Notes under the pieces: generated by a model
Database searches by the model: none
What the model was told of the DNA's origin: nothing
What the model saw: the letters and a program-made list of their open reading frames with translations, nothing else
Assembly (NCBI RefSeq): GCF_900177815.1
Contig: NZ_FXAZ01000008.1
Span: 62,001-126,000 of the forward strand
Source: Paenibacillus aquistagni
Lineage (GTDB): Bacteria > Bacillota > Bacilli > Paenibacillales > Paenibacillaceae
Length of the DNA stretch: 64,000 nt
Reading direction: 5' to 3'
Program-made: the position numbers and the translations under genes
In this document: piece after piece, positions 26,618-35,830 of the stretch
How positions within the stretch are numbered: the stretch's first letter is position 1
How the letters are laid out: every line of letters begins with the position of its first letter

Positions 26618-27487
26618 ATGGACAGTCGGGATCTAAAAATATTCTATACCGTTGCCAAGCTTCAATCCTTCTCTAGGGCTGCAGCGGAGATGGATTATGT
26701 GCAATCCAACATTACCTTGCGAATTCAAAAGCTTGAAGAGGAGCTGCAAACCAAGCTGTTTGAGCGCACGAATCGAGGAGTCCGACTCCTTCCGGCAGGC
26801 GAATTGCTGCTTAGCTATGCAGACAACATTCTTGCGCTTATGGACGAAGCCGTGGAAGCGATCCGCCCTTCAGCCGAAGTAACGATTGGCGCTCCCCAGT
26901 CGCTAACGGCTGCCCTTCTTCCTAAATATCTGCTTACCATGAAACAGCAGCACCCTGCTATTAGCGTGCGGATTAAGACACTGCCGGCAGCAGAGCTATT
27001 GACACAGCTTAAGCAGCACCGCATTGATCTAGCCATCACGAATCGGCCTTATCAAGATCCAACGCTTAAGACCGTCCACCAAAACAAGGAATCACTCTAT
27101 CTCGTCAGTGGAGAAACAGCCTGCATCAAGCAAGCCTTGAACCTGCCCGCTGTAGTCAGCAGTGATCCAGAATGTCCTTTCCGACAGGCCTTGTTGTTAT
27201 TTATAGCTTCCCAGCAAGCTGAGCCTGCCGATCTGATTGAATACGATATGCTGGAGCCCATACTGTATTGTGTAGAGCAAAATAGTGGGATCACCGTCCT
27301 GCCTGAGCATCTAGTCCGCCACCCAATGCAGAAACATCTCCTTCCGAAAGACATCGGAGAGATCAAGATTCAATTCGTAGTCAACGTCAAGGGGGCTAGG
27401 AAGAAGAGCGTACACAGCCTTCTAGCTTGTATCAAATCAACCTCCAACGAGCGTACCGATTCCTCTGTCCTCTCGCAGACAACATAA
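26618..27487 (+). CDS. LysR-family transcriptional regulator
   Basis: 289 residues. N-terminal winged helix (MDSRDLKIFYTVAKLQSFSR, AAAEMDYVQSNITLRIQKLE) followed by the periplasmic-binding-like effector domain from about residue 88 (VTIGAPQSLTAALLPKYL). AAAGGA 9 bases before ATG 26618; the GTG six bases earlier is less likely. Divergent from the SDR gene; the 105-base gap holds an imperfect dyad GAAATCAT-ATCATTTTC near 26569-26591 that could be a LysR site. Confidence 0.87.
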   Translation: MDSRDLKIFYTVAKLQSFSRAAAEMDYVQSNITLRIQKLEEELQTKLFERTNRGVRLLPAGELLLSYADNILALMDEAVEAIRPSAEVTIGAPQSLTAALLPKYLLTMKQQHPAISVRIKTLPAAELLTQLKQHRIDLAITNRPYQDPTLKTVHQNKESLYLVSGETACIKQALNLPAVVSSDPECPFRQALLLFIASQQAEPADLIEYDMLEPILYCVEQNSGITVLPEHLVRHPMQKHLLPKDIGEIKIQFVVNVKGARKKSVHSLLACIKSTSNERTDSSVLSQTT

Positions 27488-27533
27488 AAATAGAGGAGAG
27501 CGTCCATGACATCCGTCATGCATCGCTCCCCTC
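27486..27533 (-). terminator. Rho-independent terminator of the importer operon
   Basis: Stem 27493-27502 (GAGGAGAGCG) / 27524-27533 with one mismatch and an inner ATGAC/GTCAT stem. On the minus strand it is followed by TATTTTTATG, so it ends the operon whose last stop is at 27546. It starts right after the convergent LysR stop. Confidence 0.7.
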
Positions 27534-27545
27534 ACTGGACACTTC

Positions 27546-28886
27546 CTATTCATTTAAATAAGTATTCACTTTGTTCTGTATCAGCTTGCTTACATCTTCT
27601 GCTGATTTTTGACCACTCATAAAAGCATTGAATTCCGTCATCGCGGTCATGATTATCTTCATATCACTATCCACCTTAGTACCTGCTTGTTCAAGCATCT
27701 GCTTCACCTGCTTCATGCCTTCCTCCAAGCGCTTGGTTTCTGCCTCGCTGAATCCCTGTCCCTCTTCCATGGACTTGCGTGTATTCTCCAACTTGGCTTC
27801 GGCCTGTGCTTGTAGAATTGGATATCCTGCCAGCTCCGAAGAAGACTGCATCTCATCAGACAGCAAGAACTTAAGAAATTCCCACGATTCCTGCTGCACC
27901 TTGGACTTGCTGTTAATGGCCAAAGTCATTCCCGATCGGTAAGAGACCCCATTCGATTGACCATCATAGGTTGGTTTCTTGTAGAAGACGGTATCCTCGC
28001 GCAGCAGATCATTAACAGCCGTCCCCGGCTCCGTAAATCCTCCTTGAGAGAAGAGCGCCGTATCCTGATCATAGGTGAATTCCTCTGTTAGAATTCCTTC
28101 ATCAAACATCGATTTCACTTGTTCCATCATCCCGCGGAACATATCTGAGTCAAAATTTGGCTGTCCATTGTTGATCAACTTAACATAATTTGCTTCAATG
28201 AAGTCAACGAGCAGGGTACCTGGAAAAGCATTGTTTAAAACCTTCACATCTTCACCTGCTGACTCTTTCAGCTGCTTCGCGATATCCTTAAATTGATTCC
28301 ACGTCCAATGCTCATCATCAATCGTAATGTTCGCTTCCTTCAGCAGCTTTGCATTTCCAGACAGCATCCCCTCAAGATAGAAGTTCAGCGGCAAACCATA
28401 CAGCCCATCTTCATTTTGAGCAGCCGTCATAATATTGTCGTAGTAATCTGACTTCTTGAAGCTCTCGTCCTTATCCATCCAATCGTATAGATTCACAAGG
28501 GCATTCTTCTGCACAAGCTTATCCTGTGGCAGACTGTCCATGAGAATAATATCCGAGGCCTTGCCAGCCAGAATTTCTGTCGTCACGGTTTGAATATATT
28601 TCTCTACATCAAGCGCAGACACCGCTGCAGTCATTCCACCACTGCCATTCACTTCTGTGACGGCAATATTTTCTTTGATATGAATCTTAATATTCGGATG
28701 CTGTTCCTCAAATTTGCGGGCAGCGGACTCTAAAAATGGATTTTTTCGCGATACCGAGATGTTAATATCCACTTGCCCCTTAGCATTCGAAGCGCTTTCC
28801 TTTTGTTCTGATGGTGTTGCATTTCCACCGCAAGCGCTAAGCAATAATAGGATCGTGACCATTAAAAATAATGCCTTTTTTTTCAT
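27546..28886 (-). CDS. Extracellular solute-binding lipoprotein, family 1 (sugar-type)
   Basis: 446 residues. Lipoprotein signal MKKKALFLMVTILLLLSACG with lipobox LSAC (Cys 19), then a Ser/Glu linker, and a family-1 binding-protein fold (INISVSRKNPFLESAARKFE, ASDIILMDSLPQD, LYGLPLNFYLEG). Binds a substrate outside for two downstream-type permeases encoded upstream in the same operon. The C-terminus has an extra charged helical segment (about 370-446). GGGAG before ATG 28886. Last gene of the operon, 54 bases after the HlyD-like gene. Ligand unknown. Confidence 0.88.
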   Translation of the reverse strand: MKKKALFLMVTILLLLSACGGNATPSEQKESASNAKGQVDINISVSRKNPFLESAARKFEEQHPNIKIHIKENIAVTEVNGSGGMTAAVSALDVEKYIQTVTTEILAGKASDIILMDSLPQDKLVQKNALVNLYDWMDKDESFKKSDYYDNIMTAAQNEDGLYGLPLNFYLEGMLSGNAKLLKEANITIDDEHWTWNQFKDIAKQLKESAGEDVKVLNNAFPGTLLVDFIEANYVKLINNGQPNFDSDMFRGMMEQVKSMFDEGILTEEFTYDQDTALFSQGGFTEPGTAVNDLLREDTVFYKKPTYDGQSNGVSYRSGMTLAINSKSKVQQESWEFLKFLLSDEMQSSSELAGYPILQAQAEAKLENTRKSMEEGQGFSEAETKRLEEGMKQVKQMLEQAGTKVDSDMKIIMTAMTEFNAFMSGQKSAEDVSKLIQNKVNTYLNE

Positions 28887-28940
28887 CTTTGCATCTCCCT
28901 TATCTGATTTGTTCGAACTCTTCCATGATGCATGCTGAGC

Positions 28941-30068
28941 CTAGTCCAGACGAACCCGATTGCCGTCCTGCAGCGGATCACTTGATTCAACGATGATCTT
29001 ATCGTTTGGATACAATCCATCCAGGATGATGATTTCCTCTTCACTCTCATCTCCCGTTTTCACTGCACGCTTTTCAGCCAGATAGGTATTCCCGAGTGGA
29101 CTGCGCTTCTCTCCAACCACATAAACATAACTGCCGTTTCCGTCCTTTTTGAGCAGCTCCTTGCGGATAACTATCCCCTGCTGCTCTGCTTGCTTCTCTA
29201 TGTGCACAAGCGCCTCCTCTCCTCCTTTAAGCTTGGCGTCACGAAGCGTAATGACGATTTTCTTCTCAGAAGATGCGCTCGTATCAGCCTCTCCCCCCGG
29301 CATTATGCCCCCATTACCGCTTTTCTGAGACGACTGTGTAATCTCATCCACTGTTCCTTCCAGCTGCTCCTTGCTTGTAGCGAGCTCTACTTTTACTTTC
29401 TCATGCAGCTGCAAGAAGGAGGCTGCATGATCAGCAGCAGTAAAGGAGAATTGAAAGCCCTCCGAGGGATTAACAAGTGTAAGGATTGGCTGCCCCATAG
29501 CGATTGAGGCCCCGTCCTCTGCAAGAACCTCTGTCACTCTGCCGTCATAAGGTGCCGTAAGCACCCCTTTCTTTTTGATATCCTCCTTCTGCTGCCCTAT
29601 CTTGCGCTCGATGCCCATACGATCCAAATCATCGCTTTCGAGCGCGCGCTTCGCTTTCCTAACCGCTTCCACATCTCCAGAACGCTGTGCCTCCACATAC
29701 TGCTCCTTAATCGCAATGCGATTCAAATCCTGCTTCTTCAATAGCAGCTCAAGCTCCTCAATCTGCTGTGCTTGCGCCGTGCTGTCAAAGGTAACGAGCG
29801 TTTGCCCTTTCTTGACCACCTCGTCCTTTTTCACATGGACCTTCTGAATCGGCCAGCCGCTCTCGTTCATAAGCTCCCTTTTCTTCTTAGGCTCAATCAT
29901 CCCCCTCCCTTCGATGGCATGTACAAGCGGCTTGCTGACAGGTGCTTCTGTCACTACCTTTGGAAGCAGTGCGGTCTGTATGGTATTGCTAAGAAGCGTT
30001 AAGACGAGCATCATTATGAGGAAGATTGCTGCAATGATGGTAATCGCCTTTTGTTGTGCTTTTTTCAT
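28941..30068 (-). CDS. HlyD-like membrane-fusion/adaptor protein in an importer operon
   Basis: 375 residues. One N-terminal membrane helix (about 9-31), then a lipoyl-like half (GWPIQKVHVKKDEVVKKGQT, 70-90), a coiled coil at about 93-160 (IEELELLLKKQDL and onward), the second lipoyl half (TAPYDGRVTEVLAEDGASIA) and a beta-barrel region to the end (NDKIIVESSDPLQDG). This is the RND/ABC-efflux adaptor architecture; in Gram-positives such proteins work with ABC exporters. Here it sits between the second permease and the binding protein of a sugar-type importer, with a good site (AAGGAGATATCC) before its ATG. No MacB-like exporter is nearby. Its role with an importer is unexplained. Confidence 0.85.
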   Translation of the reverse strand: MKKAQQKAITIIAAIFLIMMLVLTLLSNTIQTALLPKVVTEAPVSKPLVHAIEGRGMIEPKKKRELMNESGWPIQKVHVKKDEVVKKGQTLVTFDSTAQAQQIEELELLLKKQDLNRIAIKEQYVEAQRSGDVEAVRKAKRALESDDLDRMGIERKIGQQKEDIKKKGVLTAPYDGRVTEVLAEDGASIAMGQPILTLVNPSEGFQFSFTAADHAASFLQLHEKVKVELATSKEQLEGTVDEITQSSQKSGNGGIMPGGEADTSASSEKKIVITLRDAKLKGGEEALVHIEKQAEQQGIVIRKELLKKDGNGSYVYVVGEKRSPLGNTYLAEKRAVKTGDESEEEIIILDGLYPNDKIIVESSDPLQDGNRVRLD

Positions 30069-30122
30069 CTGGATATCTCCTTCTTCTCATCACTTGCCAT
30101 GGATTTCACTCATCGCTCAAGC

Positions 30123-30986
30123 CTATCCCTTCACTCCGGATAGCTGAATGCCCTCAATAAGATAGTGCTCCGCACTTAGGAATAGAAGCACGATCGGAAT
30201 CATGTACACAACCGAAGCTGCAAACGAGATTCCAAGCATGTCCTGCTGTATGACAGATAAAAAAACAGACAGCGGCTGAAGCACTGCATCCTGTAGGAAG
30301 ATGAGCGGCTGCTCTACCATATTCCAGTAGTCAACGAATAATAAAATGACTAGAGCGGCAATACCTGGCTTCACCATGGGAAGCACGATAGAAGCGAAAA
30401 TCCGGCCATAGCCCGCTCCGTCGATCTTGGCCGCTTCCATATAAGCCGAGTGAATATGGAGCATGAATTGACGCAGCAAGAACACACCAAAGGCACTAAA
30501 TATGCCGGGCAGTATAATGGCCTCCCTGGTATTCATGAGCCCCAGCCGATCCACCATCATATAATTCGGCACCAATGTCACCTGAAAGGGCATCATCATC
30601 GTAATGAGATACACAAAGAACAGCGCATCTCTTCCGGGAAAGCGAAGCCTTGCAAAGGCAAAAGAAGCAAGCGTAGCAGCAATGACCTGTCCTACAATAA
30701 TTGGCACAACCAAGCCAACGGAGTTCCAAAACATTTGCAGAAAGGCAGGTGTCGCAATCAGTACTCGGTAATACTGTTCGAAGGATACCTTGTCTGGAAT
30801 CAGCTTGAGATTGACAAACATGCTCGTATTCGTCTTGCCAAGCGTGCCGTAATTCGCAAGAATTTCACGCTCCGTCATAAGAGAGTGAACAATGGCAAGC
30901 AAGACTGGAGACAGTACAGCAGCAGCGATAAAGCCTAGCAATACCGTACGTATCAATGCGAATATAAAAGATTGTGTGTGCTTCAT
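30123..30986 (-). CDS. Sugar-type ABC transporter permease (MalG/UgpE class)
   Basis: 287 residues, six membrane helices. Binding-protein-dependent permease with the EAA loop EAAKIDGAGYGRIFASIVLP at about 195-214, the contact site for the ATPase. Starts MKHTQSFIFALIRTVL at ATG 30986 behind AAGGAGGAACAAG; an earlier frame start at 31064 has no site. Second gene of the operon (25 bases after the first permease). No ATPase gene is present, so a shared MsmX-type ATPase encoded elsewhere is expected. Confidence 0.88.
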   Translation of the reverse strand: MKHTQSFIFALIRTVLLGFIAAAVLSPVLLAIVHSLMTEREILANYGTLGKTNTSMFVNLKLIPDKVSFEQYYRVLIATPAFLQMFWNSVGLVVPIIVGQVIAATLASFAFARLRFPGRDALFFVYLITMMMPFQVTLVPNYMMVDRLGLMNTREAIILPGIFSAFGVFLLRQFMLHIHSAYMEAAKIDGAGYGRIFASIVLPMVKPGIAALVILLFVDYWNMVEQPLIFLQDAVLQPLSVFLSVIQQDMLGISFAASVVYMIPIVLLFLSAEHYLIEGIQLSGVKG

Positions 30987-31011
30987 CTTGTTCCTCCTTG
31001 TGCTCCAGCTC

Positions 31012-31878
31012 CTACTCCATAAAGGATCGAAATGCGCGTTCCACACGGAACAGCACAAATACAAGTATGAGTACAGCTGCCGCCATTAGCGTCGCCGCCG
31101 CGGACAGCTTCTCGATATCAAGGGATAGGAACATATTATTCATATAGTGCTGAAGCATATAAATGCGATCATGGGGGTACGCGCCTGCAACAAGATAAGT
31201 CTCCCGGAACACCTTAAAGGAGTTTACGACAGACATGAGCAGCACGAGGAAGGTCGTCGGCGTTAAATAAACGAATGTAATGCCAAATAGCTTGCGAAGC
31301 GGGCTCGCCCCTTCCAAATTCGCAATCTCATAGTATTGCTCCGGGATATTTTGAAGACCTGCCAAAAATAAGATGACATTATACCCAAGGTTCTTCCACA
31401 CGTACATCAAAATGACAACCCACATCGCGGCATCAGACTGCATCCAGTCCACTCGTTCGAGCCCGAAATGCGAGCAGACAGCATTAATCGTACCGTTCCA
31501 ATCGAACAGTATCTGCCAAAGCAGCACTAAGGACGCAACAGGCACAACAAGCGGAAGCACATAAGCTGTGCGCATCGCTCGACGTCCAAACACTCGTTTG
31601 TTGAGCATCAGCGCGATAGCCAAGGACAGTATAACGATGATCGGAACACTGATCCCTGTGAATAGCAGCGAATTAGCCGCCGCTTTGCGAAAGGAACTGC
31701 TTTGCAGCAGCTCTGCATAGTTCATGAGTGTGGGATGCTGGTCGAATCGGTCCTGAAAAGATAGGAGCACACTTTGGCCAAATGGAAGAACATAAAATAA
31801 TAAAAATCCAATCAGGCTCGGCGCTAAAAAGCCAAGCGCAACAAGCCACTCTTTATGTACAATACGAATTCGGTGCAT
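31012..31878 (-). CDS. Sugar-type ABC transporter permease (MalF/UgpA class)
   Basis: 288 residues, six membrane helices from WLVALGFLAPSLIGFLLFYV. EAA-type loop EIANLEGASPLRKLFGITFVYL at about 185-206 (split: EIANLEGASPLRK then LFGITFVYL). First gene of the operon; GGAGGATAGGCAAG before ATG 31878 (MHRIRIVHK). A promoter lies 58 bases upstream. Partner of the second permease to form the membrane channel. Confidence 0.88.
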   Translation of the reverse strand: MHRIRIVHKEWLVALGFLAPSLIGFLLFYVLPFGQSVLLSFQDRFDQHPTLMNYAELLQSSSFRKAAANSLLFTGISVPIIVILSLAIALMLNKRVFGRRAMRTAYVLPLVVPVASLVLLWQILFDWNGTINAVCSHFGLERVDWMQSDAAMWVVILMYVWKNLGYNVILFLAGLQNIPEQYYEIANLEGASPLRKLFGITFVYLTPTTFLVLLMSVVNSFKVFRETYLVAGAYPHDRIYMLQHYMNNMFLSLDIEKLSAAATLMAAAVLILVFVLFRVERAFRSFME

Positions 31879-31935
31879 CTTGCCTATCCTCCATTTGTCA
31901 GACAGCACATCGTGCGAACTGGCTTTATTGAGCTA

Positions 31936-31963
31936 CAGATAGATTAGATGTTAGCGCAGTCAA
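31936..31963 (-). promoter_or_regulatory. Putative promoter of the importer operon
   Basis: On the minus strand TTGACT (31963-31958), 16 bases, TATCTG (31941-31936). No clear operator was seen around it. Confidence 0.45.
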
Positions 31964-32057
31964 ATGAAGTGCAAAAGTGTGGAAAAAGTATGGCAGGCGC
32001 GATAGAAGCTCTTCTACTGGTCCTCATCTCCTAGCGTCAAGTGGAGGCTATAGAAGA

Positions 32058-32096
32058 AGAAAAGCCAAATACACATTCGGTGTATTTGGCTCCTTT
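32058..32096 (-). terminator. Bidirectional rho-independent terminator
   Basis: Perfect 11-bp stem GCCAAATACAC (32064-32074) / GTGTATTTGGC (32080-32090) with a 5-base loop. T-rich on both sides: TTTTCTTCTTC on the minus strand. It ends the secreted-protein gene (stop 32159). Confidence 0.85.
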
Positions 32097-32158
32097 TCAT
32101 ATGGCAAACTTGTCTATGATCCTCAATCAGTGCCATCCCCCTTACAGAGTCGGCTCCC

Positions 32159-32770
32159 TTAATTCGCAGCTTGCTCCTTCTGATTTTGATCCTGATACAG
32201 CTTCAACAGCTGAGCCAAACTTGCTTTGATTGCATTTTTATCTTCAGAAGCCACCGCTTCATGCAGTTCTTTATGAGCACCCATTAAAGCAGAAGTTTGT
32301 GGATCCATAGCAGCCTCAGAATCTATGATTTTCTCCATCTCGACATACTCAGATTTGTCGTTGGCTTCGGTTACCTTCTTCATCACGAAGATTCCATCTA
32401 CTTTACCTTCTCCTTGATGTGCTTCCTTCAGCTTATCCATGTCGATGTCTCCATCTTCAATGGCCTTGGTCTCTAGCTGTTGGTATTCTCCCGCTTCCAC
32501 AGGACTTGCCGACTGTACATGGACAGTCATCGATACATTCATATTCTTAAGTACTTCTTCCCAGTCCTTAACCATCTCTGGTGCATATTTCTTCGCAATC
32601 TCTAATGGGAAGAACGACGCCGCCGCTGCTTCAGTCTTGCTGATCTTCACATGAAGTGCTGCCTTCGAATCAGAAGTTGCTTCTTCCTTCGGGCTCGCAT
32701 ATGCCGGAGCCGCAACGGCTGTCAGCAGCAAAGCGGATAATACTGCACCTTGAATCATACGTTTTTTCAT
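32159..32770 (-). CDS. Secreted protein of unknown function
   Basis: 203 residues. Sec signal peptide MKKRMIQGAVLSALLLTAVA then APAYA-S, cleavage expected after residue 25 or so. The mature part is helical, acidic and Lys/Glu-rich (IAKKYAPEMVKDWEEVLKNM near 60-79; AHKELHEAVASEDKNAIKAS near 165-184), with no Cys. Not recognised. AAGGAG precedes the ATG. It is divergent from the two-component genes across 160 bases, which makes it a likely target or input of that system. Confidence 0.72.
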   Translation of the reverse strand: MKKRMIQGAVLSALLLTAVAAPAYASPKEEATSDSKAALHVKISKTEAAAASFFPLEIAKKYAPEMVKDWEEVLKNMNVSMTVHVQSASPVEAGEYQQLETKAIEDGDIDMDKLKEAHQGEGKVDGIFVMKKVTEANDKSEYVEMEKIIDSEAAMDPQTSALMGAHKELHEAVASEDKNAIKASLAQLLKLYQDQNQKEQAAN

Positions 32771-32893
32771 GTCTTATACACTCCTTGTTTGGTGGTTTGT
32801 TGTTTACAAGACCCATTATGAGCAGGAAGTGTGGCATGGCATGTCCGCAATTATGTAAAAAGAATGGCAACTCAGCTTTCCTTAAGCTCTCTT

Positions 32894-32902
32894 TGCTATA
32901 AT
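32894..32902 (+). promoter_or_regulatory. Extended -10 promoter of the two-component operon
   Basis: TTGCTATAAT: a TG-n-TATAAT extended -10 element, 28 bases before the response regulator ATG. The -35 region is weak, which suggests activation. Confidence 0.5.
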
Positions 32903-32930
32903 GTCTTCAGAATTGAGGAGGCGAAATAAT

Positions 32931-33635
32931 ATGCACACGTACCGAATTGCTGTCGTCGACGACGATCAACATATAAGACAGTTAGTCGAAACCTATTTGC
33001 AAAAAGAAAACATGGCGACAATTGGCCTCGGATCAGCAGAAGAAGCGTGGGAGCTGTGGCGAACTCATCCCCCAGATATGTGGGTGCTCGATGTCATGCT
33101 GCCGGGAATGGATGGATTTGAATTCTGCAAGAAGATTCGCAGTGATGCAGAAGTGCCTATTATTATGATCTCAGCGCGTGATGATGAGGTGGACAAGATT
33201 CTCGGCATCGAGCTTGGCAGCGATGATTACTTGGTCAAGCCATTCAGTCCAAGAGAACTTGTTGCACGAGTCAAGCGGCAGCTGCAGCGCATGAAGAAGC
33301 TCCAATCGAAAGACGAGCCTCTTCCCATTGATGCTGCTGATGACTATATCGATCTTGGCGAGCTTCGCCTCCTTCTCCATGAGCGGCGCGCCATTTGGCG
33401 CAAAAATGAAGTTGATCTAACAAGCAAGGAGTTTGATCTGTTAAAGCTCTTTGTCGAGCGTCCGAACCGCGCCTTTGCGCGAGATGAGATTCTCCAACTG
33501 GTCTGGGGAGAGGATTATTTCGGCAGTGACCGAGCGGTTGATCATCTTGTTAAGCGGCTGCGCAAAAAGATGGGTGACCTGCCTGTAGAGGCTGTATGGG
33601 GCCATGGATACCGCTTGAATGGAGGAGAGTGCTAA
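32931..33635 (+). CDS. OmpR/PhoB-type response regulator
   Basis: 234 residues. Receiver domain 1-120 with acidic pair VVDDDQ, phosphoacceptor Asp 54 in VLDVMLPGMDG, and Lys in LVKPFSPRE (about 104). C-terminal winged helix 135-234 (VDLTSKEFDLLKLFVERPNR, GSDRAVDHLVKRLRKKMG, VWGHGYRL). The earlier frame start at 32901 is replaced by ATG 32931, which has GGAGGCGAAATAAT before it. The kinase follows after one base. Confidence 0.92.
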   Translation: MHTYRIAVVDDDQHIRQLVETYLQKENMATIGLGSAEEAWELWRTHPPDMWVLDVMLPGMDGFEFCKKIRSDAEVPIIMISARDDEVDKILGIELGSDDYLVKPFSPRELVARVKRQLQRMKKLQSKDEPLPIDAADDYIDLGELRLLLHERRAIWRKNEVDLTSKEFDLLKLFVERPNRAFARDEILQLVWGEDYFGSDRAVDHLVKRLRKKMGDLPVEAVWGHGYRLNGGEC

Positions 33636-33636
33636 T

Positions 33637-35025
33637 ATGAGACTCATTCATCAGATTAACCTGGCGTTTGGCATTCTGCTGGCCCTTGTATTTTCCGTTA
33701 TTGCGATTATCATTCATAATGTGCTGCTAGACCACTTTATGGGCACTCAACAACAAGAGCTGCATAATTTGAGCGCCTCGATCTCACAATCGATGAGCAC
33801 ACCGCCCGACAACTCTAATATGGTGAATCTGGCAACAGCTATCAAGATATCTGCTATACCAGCGGACAGCAATATTCAAGCGATTGTTACAGATAAGCAA
33901 TTTCAGCCTATTCCGTCAGATCGCATCCCCATGACACAGATAAATATAATGCCTATTTCGGAGATCCTGACCATTGAACCTACCTTTATCTCAATGCCTG
34001 TGTCACAATCCATGCAAAAAATCGTTGACGGCAGCGATGATCGGTTTATTACAAGCACAACCGCTATGGAAGATGGCTACTTGACGCTGCTCTCGCCTGT
34101 GAACAAGATAAAGGAGATTGAGCAAAAACTGTTCTCGCAGCTGCTAATTGTGCTTTGCGTCGGCTTTACGCTCGTATTCCTGCTCAGCCTGTTCATTACC
34201 AAGCGGCTTATTCATCCTCTGATGGAATTGAGAGAGGAACTGAAAAAGGTGAAGAACCGGCAATTCGCGGAAGTGCAGTTGGTGAAGGCAGAAGGCGAGA
34301 TTGGCGCTGTTGCCGAGACCGTGTATGAGCTCGCGGGGGAGTTGGATCGATACAATCGCGTACAGAAGCAATTTTTCCAGAATGCCTCGCATGAACTGAA
34401 GTCACCGCTTATGTCCATATCCGGCTATGCAGAAGGCATTCGTGACGGGGTATTTGAAGGGGACAGCATGAGAAAAGGGCTTGAGATTATTATGAGCGAA
34501 AGCCATCGCGTGAAGAAGCTGGTTACCGAAATGACCCTGCTCGCCAAGCTCGACAGCGAGGAGGACATCTTCCACTTTGACAAGGTCCGCGTTCAGGAGA
34601 TCTTGCTCGAGACACAAGAACGTGTGAATCCGATTCTTGTGAAGAAGAACCTAAAGCTCCACGTACATGATCATACACAAGGCTCGGACTCGCTATTCAT
34701 TCGCGCAGATCGGGACAAGCTGCTGCAAGCTCTGCTAAATGTAGTAACGAATGCATCACGTTATGCTACAGCCCATATTCATGTTCATATCCGAAAGGAA
34801 CGAGAGCGTATTCTCATCACCGTGCAAGATGACGGATCCGGAATTCCTGAGCAGCTGCTCCCTACGCTATTCCATCGCTTTGTTAAGGGCAAGGGAGGCG
34901 AATCCGGCCTTGGTCTTGCGATCTCAAGAGCTATCGTTGAACGCTGCGGCGGCAGCATCTCCGCCAGCAATCATAAGAATGGCGGGGCGGAGCTCGACTT
35001 TAACTTCCCGCTAATCCGAGCTTAG
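33637..35025 (+). CDS. Membrane sensor histidine kinase
   Basis: 462 residues. Membrane helix 1 (about 9-29), an extracytoplasmic sensor of about 140 residues, helix 2 (about 168-188), HAMP, H-box FFQNASHELKSPLMSISGYA with His 252, then N-, G1- and G2-boxes (NVVTNASRYA, DDGSGIP, GLGLAISRA). GGAGGAGAG precedes ATG 33637, overlapping the regulator's end. It signals to the response regulator. Its terminator, directly downstream, is interrupted by an insertion sequence. Confidence 0.92.
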   Translation: MRLIHQINLAFGILLALVFSVIAIIIHNVLLDHFMGTQQQELHNLSASISQSMSTPPDNSNMVNLATAIKISAIPADSNIQAIVTDKQFQPIPSDRIPMTQINIMPISEILTIEPTFISMPVSQSMQKIVDGSDDRFITSTTAMEDGYLTLLSPVNKIKEIEQKLFSQLLIVLCVGFTLVFLLSLFITKRLIHPLMELREELKKVKNRQFAEVQLVKAEGEIGAVAETVYELAGELDRYNRVQKQFFQNASHELKSPLMSISGYAEGIRDGVFEGDSMRKGLEIIMSESHRVKKLVTEMTLLAKLDSEEDIFHFDKVRVQEILLETQERVNPILVKKNLKLHVHDHTQGSDSLFIRADRDKLLQALLNVVTNASRYATAHIHVHIRKERERILITVQDDGSGIPEQLLPTLFHRFVKGKGGESGLGLAISRAIVERCGGSISASNHKNGGAELDFNFPLIRA

Positions 35026-35126
35026 TCGAACAAAAAAGGGCTGGTTAGATTCATTTTTGATATGCTCCCCATACGGTAGACAGGTGAAATAATAAAACCT
35101 GTTTTCCGTGAGGGGGAGCATTTTTC

Positions 35127-35804
35127 ATGTCTAAAGTAGAGCATACGGCGTCGGAGAAGTTGGCCATTATTCAGCAGATTGAAAGTGGTCATATTGGTGT
35201 GAAGTCTGCAGTTGAAACTTTTGGGATATCCAAAACAACATTGGCTAAATGGAGACGGCGTTATCGGGTTTACGGTTATGAAGGATTAGAGATTCGCACC
35301 AACAATCGAAGTTATTCTGCGGAACTTAAGCTTCAAGCGGTCAAAGATTATCTTTCTGGGGGTTTATCACAATACGAGGTTATAGATAAATACAAAATCG
35401 CCAGTAGAAATCAACTATCTCGTTGGGTGGACAAGTATAATGGTCATAGCAGCTTAAGAACCTATACAGGGGGAACAACGGTTATGACCAAAGGTCGCAC
35501 TACAACACTACAGGAACGGATAGATATCGTCCTTTATTGCCTCGCACACGCAAAAGACTACAGGAAGGCAGCAGAACAGTTCAAGGTCTCCTACCAGCAA
35601 GTGTACGGTTGGGTCAAGAAATACGAAGGAGGTGGCCAGGAAGCTTTACAAGACGGTCGAGGAAGATCGAAAGCTCCTGAAGAGTTAACCGACGCAGATC
35701 GGCACAAACTCGCCATGAAGAAGTTGGAGTACGAAAATGAGCGACTGCGCGCGGAGAATGCTTTTTTAAAAAAGTTGCAAGAGTTAGAAAGGAGGCGTCT
35801 TTAA
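35127..35804 (+). CDS. IS150-group OrfA (helix-turn-helix protein)
   Basis: 225 residues. Two helix-turn-helix units (VKSAVETFGISKTTLAKWRR at about 27-46; YRKAAEQFKVSYQQVYGWVK at about 148-167) for end recognition, and a C-terminal leucine-zipper-like helix (KLEYENERLRAENAFLKKL). GGGGGAGC stands 9 bases before the ATG. The slippery heptamer A-AAA-AAG (35768-35774) lies near its end, where a -1 shift enters the OrfB frame. Confidence 0.88.
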   Translation: MSKVEHTASEKLAIIQQIESGHIGVKSAVETFGISKTTLAKWRRRYRVYGYEGLEIRTNNRSYSAELKLQAVKDYLSGGLSQYEVIDKYKIASRNQLSRWVDKYNGHSSLRTYTGGTTVMTKGRTTTLQERIDIVLYCLAHAKDYRKAAEQFKVSYQQVYGWVKKYEGGGQEALQDGRGRSKAPEELTDADRHKLAMKKLEYENERLRAENAFLKKLQELERRRL

Positions 35805-35830
35805 GCCAACATCGGCAGGAGAACGTCTAC

